Source of the DNA: Rhizobium sp. LCM 4573
Lineage (GTDB): Bacteria > Pseudomonadota > Alphaproteobacteria > Rhizobiales > Rhizobiaceae
Direction of reading: 5' to 3'
DNA length: 8,543 nucleotides
Assembly: GCF_001854865.1 (NCBI RefSeq)
Contig: NZ_MDDW01000005.1
Coordinates: forward strand, 150,846-159,388
Below, piece after piece: positions 6,282 to 8,543 of this stretch (position 1 is its first letter; every line of letters starts with the position of its first letter). A program made the translations under genes and the position numbers. The notes under the pieces were generated by a model. That model had not been told where the DNA came from, did no database searches, and saw only the letters and a program-made list of their open reading frames with translations.

Positions 6282-6612
6282 CGTCGAATACAAGGGCTTT
6301 GCCCATCCGAGGGTGGAAGCGCAGATACCCAGGCTGACCGATGCGCATTCAGCCGGCCAGTATGTCAAAATGTCGTGTTGCTGGTGCAAGATCACGAGGA
6401 TGTACCGCCCGTTGGACATTCTGAAGCTCGTGGGCGATGTTCATGTCCTGAAGCTCCACCGCCGGTTCTACTGTGAGAAATGCGGCCGGAAAGACTACAT
6501 GGCAGTGGAGTTCAAGAACGTGATGGGTAGCGAGATCGCCGGCATGCGGATCCGCGAGCTCGTGGAAATCAGGATGGTGAAAAAGCCGATCTGGCGCGAC
6601 ACGAAGCTTTAA
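6274..6612 (+). CDS. Zinc-ribbon-like protein, 112 residues
   Basis: The product contains two CX2C knuckles, C35-C36-W-C38 (C35/C38) and CEKCG (C67/C70), 28 residues apart, the spacing of a zinc ribbon. Between them are strand-like stretches (MYRPLDILKLVGDVHVLKLH). After the second knuckle come KDYMAVEFKN and a basic helix RIRELVEIRMVKK, which could touch nucleic acid. I choose ATG 6274 because GAGGAAGG stands just before it; a TTG at 6244 would lengthen it by ten residues without a ribosome site. It overlaps the upstream gene by 8 bp and precedes the SRAP gene by 15 bp, so it is mid-operon. No named family is recognised; a nucleic-acid-binding adaptor role is inferred. Confidence 0.78.
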   Translation: MPSVEYKGFAHPRVEAQIPRLTDAHSAGQYVKMSCCWCKITRMYRPLDILKLVGDVHVLKLHRRFYCEKCGRKDYMAVEFKNVMGSEIAGMRIRELVEIRMVKKPIWRDTKL

Positions 6613-6627
6613 GGGGAGAAAGGCGGA

Positions 6628-7374
6628 ATGTGCAATCTCTACAACGTTTCGACCAACCAGGAAGCCATGCGGCGGCTGACCAAGTCCTTCGACCGCCTGG
6701 GCAACCTGCAGCCGTCCTTGGACGTCTATCCGGACCAGATGGCACCGATCGTCAGGAACAACGCTGGAGAGCGCGAGGCGGCATGGGTGCGGTGGGGAAT
6801 GCCAAGCTCGCAAAAGGCGCTCATGGACGCGGCGAGCAAGAGGGCCGACAAGCTGCGGGCCAAGGGCAAGGAAGTGGATTTCAATGAGCTGCTGAAGATG
6901 GAGCCCGACCGCGGAACGACGAATATCCGCCGCGTCGATAGTCAGCACTGGCGCCGGTGGCTCGGAGAGGCAAACCGCTGCGTGGTTCCGTTCACCCGAT
7001 TTGCCGAACCCGATCCGGCCAGTGCCGAAGGTGGCCGCATCCCGAACGCATGGTTCGCCGGCGACGAAAGCGAACCGCTGATGTTCTTCGCCGGGATCTG
7101 GGTGAAGGATTGGGAATGTGTCCGCAAGGTCAAGGACGGGCTGATCACATGCGACCTGTTCGGCTTCCTGACGACAGACCCGAACGGTGTCGTCGGTCCT
7201 ATCCACCAGAAGGCAATGCCGGTGATCCTGCGGAACGAGGATGAGATCGAGACCTGGCTAACAGCACCCTGGGAAGAGGCAAGGAAGCTGCAAAGGCCCC
7301 TGCCCGATGATGAACTGGTGCTCTTGCCGAAACGCGAGGAAGCAGCGCCGGAGCCGCAAGGCTTGCTGCTGTAG
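6628..7374 (+). CDS. SRAP-domain protein (YedK/HMCES-like abasic-site protein)
   Basis: SRAP proteins bind single-stranded DNA with abasic sites and form a thiazolidine link through cysteine 2, shielding the lesion. Here the required M-C start is present (MCNLYNV), and C2 becomes N-terminal after Met removal. Other likely active-site matches are N99 in TTNIRRVDS (YedK N75), E127 in PFTRFAE (YedK E105) and H193 in PIHQKAMPVIL (YedK H160). FFAGIWV at 153-159 is the expected core strand. At 248 residues it is slightly longer than the usual 220-240, with a charged helical stretch at 62-95. The NARxE and DGFYEW forms of classical members are altered to NIRRV and TRFAEP, a subclade feature. Ribosome sites GGGGAG and AGGCGG precede the ATG. 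Gene context: repair ligase across a shared SOS-type regulatory region. Confidence 0.92.
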   Translation: MCNLYNVSTNQEAMRRLTKSFDRLGNLQPSLDVYPDQMAPIVRNNAGEREAAWVRWGMPSSQKALMDAASKRADKLRAKGKEVDFNELLKMEPDRGTTNIRRVDSQHWRRWLGEANRCVVPFTRFAEPDPASAEGGRIPNAWFAGDESEPLMFFAGIWVKDWECVRKVKDGLITCDLFGFLTTDPNGVVGPIHQKAMPVILRNEDEIETWLTAPWEEARKLQRPLPDDELVLLPKREEAAPEPQGLLL

Positions 7375-7391
7375 CTCAAGGGAGAAGTGCG

Positions 7392-7739
7392 ATGGAACTC
7401 GACCTGGAGGCCTGGGCACGAGAAATGCGGAGGATTGAGTGGGAAACCAGAGAGCCCAAAATCCGCTATCGCCGCCTTATGGAACGGCTCTCGACAATGA
7501 AGGCGCCGGATCGCGAAGTCGATGTGGAGCTGGCCGCCTTGATCGGGCGCAAGAAGATGGAGCGGCGAGAAGATGGCGAATGGCTCGCCGACGGGAAGGT
7601 TATTCCGCCCGACACAGCCTCACGCGAGGCCGCTCTCGCCTTGTGGTGGGAATGCTTTCCTGCCGATTGGGATGAACCGCCGGAGGAAGCCGACGCCATA
7701 GAAATCTGTTGGTGGAACGCCCAGGAAACCGAATACTGA
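7392..7739 (+). CDS. Phage ABA-sandwich-like hypothetical protein, 115 residues
   Basis: The first 36 residues form a charged helix (EAWAREMRRIEWETREPKIR). Residues 39-92 read PDREVDVELAALIG, a variable middle, then DTASREAALALWWECFPADW. This resembles the short phage ABA sandwich domain, whose members read 'DRxLDxxIAxxLG ... YTxSLDAALxLV...GW'. That family is common in phages and prophages and has no known function. The tail is very acidic and ends IEICWWNAQETEY. GGGAG stands a few bases before the ATG, 17 bp after the SRAP stop, so it belongs to the same operon. The domain name is from pattern memory; the coding call is secure. Confidence 0.75.
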   Translation: MELDLEAWAREMRRIEWETREPKIRYRRLMERLSTMKAPDREVDVELAALIGRKKMERREDGEWLADGKVIPPDTASREAALALWWECFPADWDEPPEEADAIEICWWNAQETEY

Positions 7740-7757
7740 ACGCAGGAGAGCAGCAGC

Positions 7758-7949
7758 ATGGCCGACGAAGGACGAACCAGCCAGCCGGAGGCATCGGTTC
7801 ACGTAAATCACTATTGCTGCATTGACGGATGTGGGCAGTGGGGAGGGTTTGGCTTTGCCAGGACCAGGGCGGAGCCGGTCACATGGTGGTGCTTCGAACA
7901 CTATCCACAGTGGGAAGAGATCAAGAGGAATGCTCGAAAGAGCGCCTGA
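7758..7949 (+). CDS. Small Cys/His zinc-finger-like protein, 63 residues
   Basis: CAGGAGA at 7743-7749 precedes the ATG. The product has Y-C20-C21-IDG-C25 near the middle and WWC45-F-E-H48-Y further on, a probable CX3-4C...CX2H metal site around a glycine-rich turn (GCGQWGGFGFAR). The C-terminus is a basic helix EIKRNARKSA. Similar tiny 'CGxWGxFGF ... WWCFEHYP' proteins are remembered from rhizobial phages and islands, with no assigned role. It ends the rightward operon: its stop at 7947-7949 directly abuts the stop of the convergent DUF1515 gene, with no intergenic base and no terminator. Confidence 0.75.
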   Translation: MADEGRTSQPEASVHVNHYCCIDGCGQWGGFGFARTRAEPVTWWCFEHYPQWEEIKRNARKSA

Positions 7950-8297
7950 TCAGCGCCCCATGAGAAGTCCCGCAATTCTCTTCAATACGTCGGCAAAGGA
8001 AACGCCCAAGGCAATCCCGGCGATCCCCATCATACCCAGGGCGCCCATGCCCATGAGCTTCCACCTTCTCACATCCTCGGTGACTGGCTTCATATCCTTC
8101 ACGTCATCCTGAACGGTATCGACCGAGGCTTCCACCTTGCTCACCCGATCGACAATCTCGTCCATCCGGCGATGCATGGAGGCGCGGCTGACGTCCGACT
8201 TTTCTTCCGACCTCCGCATAGTCTCCAGGATCATATCTACCTTGGCAGTGAGTGAGCCGATCTGTTGATGCATCGCGTTATCATCCGCTGGTGCCAC
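7950..8297 (-). CDS. DUF1515-family coiled-coil membrane protein
   Basis: The 115-residue product begins at GTG 8297, chosen because AGGGGAC lies a few bases upstream and no other good site exists; a later ATG would give MHQQIGSLTAKV. Residues 9-75 form a charged heptad-like helix (HQQIGSLTAKVDMILETMRR, then EEKSDVSRASMHRRMDEIVD and onward). A glycine-rich membrane segment follows at about 80-104 (WKLMGMGALGMMGIAGIALG) and a short basic tail RIAGLLMGR. This order matches DUF1515 of rhizobia, found in prophage-like regions. It also looks like the XhlA/holin-associated small proteins of phages, so a membrane-anchoring lysis role is possible but unproven. The gene is monocistronic in the window and divergent from the Cys-rich gene at 8327. 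Confidence 0.82.
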   Translation of the reverse strand: MAPADDNAMHQQIGSLTAKVDMILETMRRSEEKSDVSRASMHRRMDEIVDRVSKVEASVDTVQDDVKDMKPVTEDVRRWKLMGMGALGMMGIAGIALGVSFADVLKRIAGLLMGR

Positions 8298-8310
8298 GTT
8301 CTGTCCCCTG

Positions 8311-8316
8311 TATAAT
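8311..8316 (+). promoter_or_regulatory. Possible -10 element (TATAAT)
   Basis: A perfect TATAAT lies ten bases before the ATG at 8327. The -35 position at 17 spacing is CTGGTG, a poor match. If used, the message would have almost no leader, fitting the lack of any Shine-Dalgarno sequence before that ATG. Confidence 0.35.
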
Positions 8317-8326
8317 GCTGCGGCAT

Positions 8327-8543
8327 ATGAATGGTGCCGATATGCGATGCGATAAGTGCGACGATACCGGTTGGATCTGTGAGGCTCACCCGAACAAGCC
8401 CTGGGCTGGCCCGAAGGCATGCCATTGCGGCGCGGCCGGAATGCCCTGCCCCGTTTGCAATCCGGATGAAGGTGAAGAGCGTGAGCCCGACCTCACGCGA
8501 ATGATGCGATCGGTTATCCGAGCGCCGGGGAAGACGGTGAACT
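8327..8543 (+). CDS. Cys-rich DnaJ-zinc-finger-like protein (3' truncated by window end)
   Basis: Seventy-two codons are visible with no stop. The reading is MNGADMRCDKCDDTGWICEA then H21, with C8xxC11, C18, C32-H-C34-G, and C41-P-V-C44-N. The CDKCDDTGW and CGAAGMPCPVCNP blocks recall the CXXCXGXG repeats of DnaJ zinc domains, so it probably binds two zinc ions. Such short 'CDxCxxTGW...PCPxCN' proteins are remembered from rhizobial phages and islands. ATG 8342 (MRCDKC) is an equally possible start; neither has a ribosome site, and I list the longer form. It diverges from the DUF1515 gene with a 29-bp gap. The visible C-terminal part is basic (MMRSVIRAPGKTV). Confidence 0.7.
   Translation, partial: MNGADMRCDKCDDTGWICEAHPNKPWAGPKACHCGAAGMPCPVCNPDEGEEREPDLTRMMRSVIRAPGKTVN

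Noticed and set aside
6349..7206. 285-codon minus-strand frame across the zinc-ribbon and SRAP genes
   Set aside because: It is antisense to two genes with clear motifs and good ribosome sites; the composition is rich in His, Arg and Leu as expected for a shadow.
1..8543. tRNA genes, CRISPR arrays, IS ends and att direct repeats
   Set aside because: I looked for T-loop and anticodon patterns, regularly spaced repeats, a transposase or integrase, and flanking duplications, and saw none that hold up by eye.

Overview
The window looks like a chromosomal segment of a Rhizobiaceae-type alphaproteobacterium (Rhizobium/Sinorhizobium group). The evidence is the high GC of the left part, the aapQ-aapM-aapP gene order of the rhizobial general L-amino acid ABC transporter, a DUF1515-type protein, and an alphaproteobacterial-type SOS box (GAAC-N7-GAAC). 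Names come from recognition of the translated sequences; no database search was run.

Region 1 (1-2075) is conserved core DNA: the last codons of aapQ, then aapM and aapP in one operon. It ends at a strong hairpin with A and T tracts on its two sides, which can stop transcription from either direction. Region 2 (2076-3158) has a convergent gene for a secreted, probably outer-membrane beta-barrel protein, then about 390 bp without a convincing gene. Region 3 (3159-4068) has a family 25 glycosyltransferase (LPS/surface glycan type) that is clearly richer in AT than the aap genes, followed by two overlapping, mutually exclusive hairpins.

Region 4 (4104-8543) is an accessory, prophage- or island-like cluster of short genes. 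A stand-alone ATP-dependent DNA ligase of the LigD ligase-domain type and a 93-residue protein are transcribed leftward. Diverging from them is a tightly packed rightward operon: a 113-residue unknown, a CX2C/CX2C zinc-ribbon protein, an SRAP (YedK/HMCES-like) protein, a phage ABA-sandwich-like protein and a small Cys/His protein. A convergent DUF1515 coiled-coil membrane protein and a truncated Cys-rich protein, divergent from it, close the window. No integrase, tRNA gene or att site is visible.

The most interesting observation is the 180-bp intergenic region between the ligase and the rightward operon. It holds a sigma70-like promoter (TTGACT-N18-CATAAT), a GAAC-N7-GAAC SOS box overlapping the -10, a 6+6 dyad in the spacer, a UUCG-capped hairpin and a short leader ORF that overlaps the first gene of the operon. 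Together this suggests a DNA-damage-inducible cassette joining strand sealing (ligase) with abasic-site handling (SRAP) and small zinc-binding proteins. That link is inferred from motifs and context.
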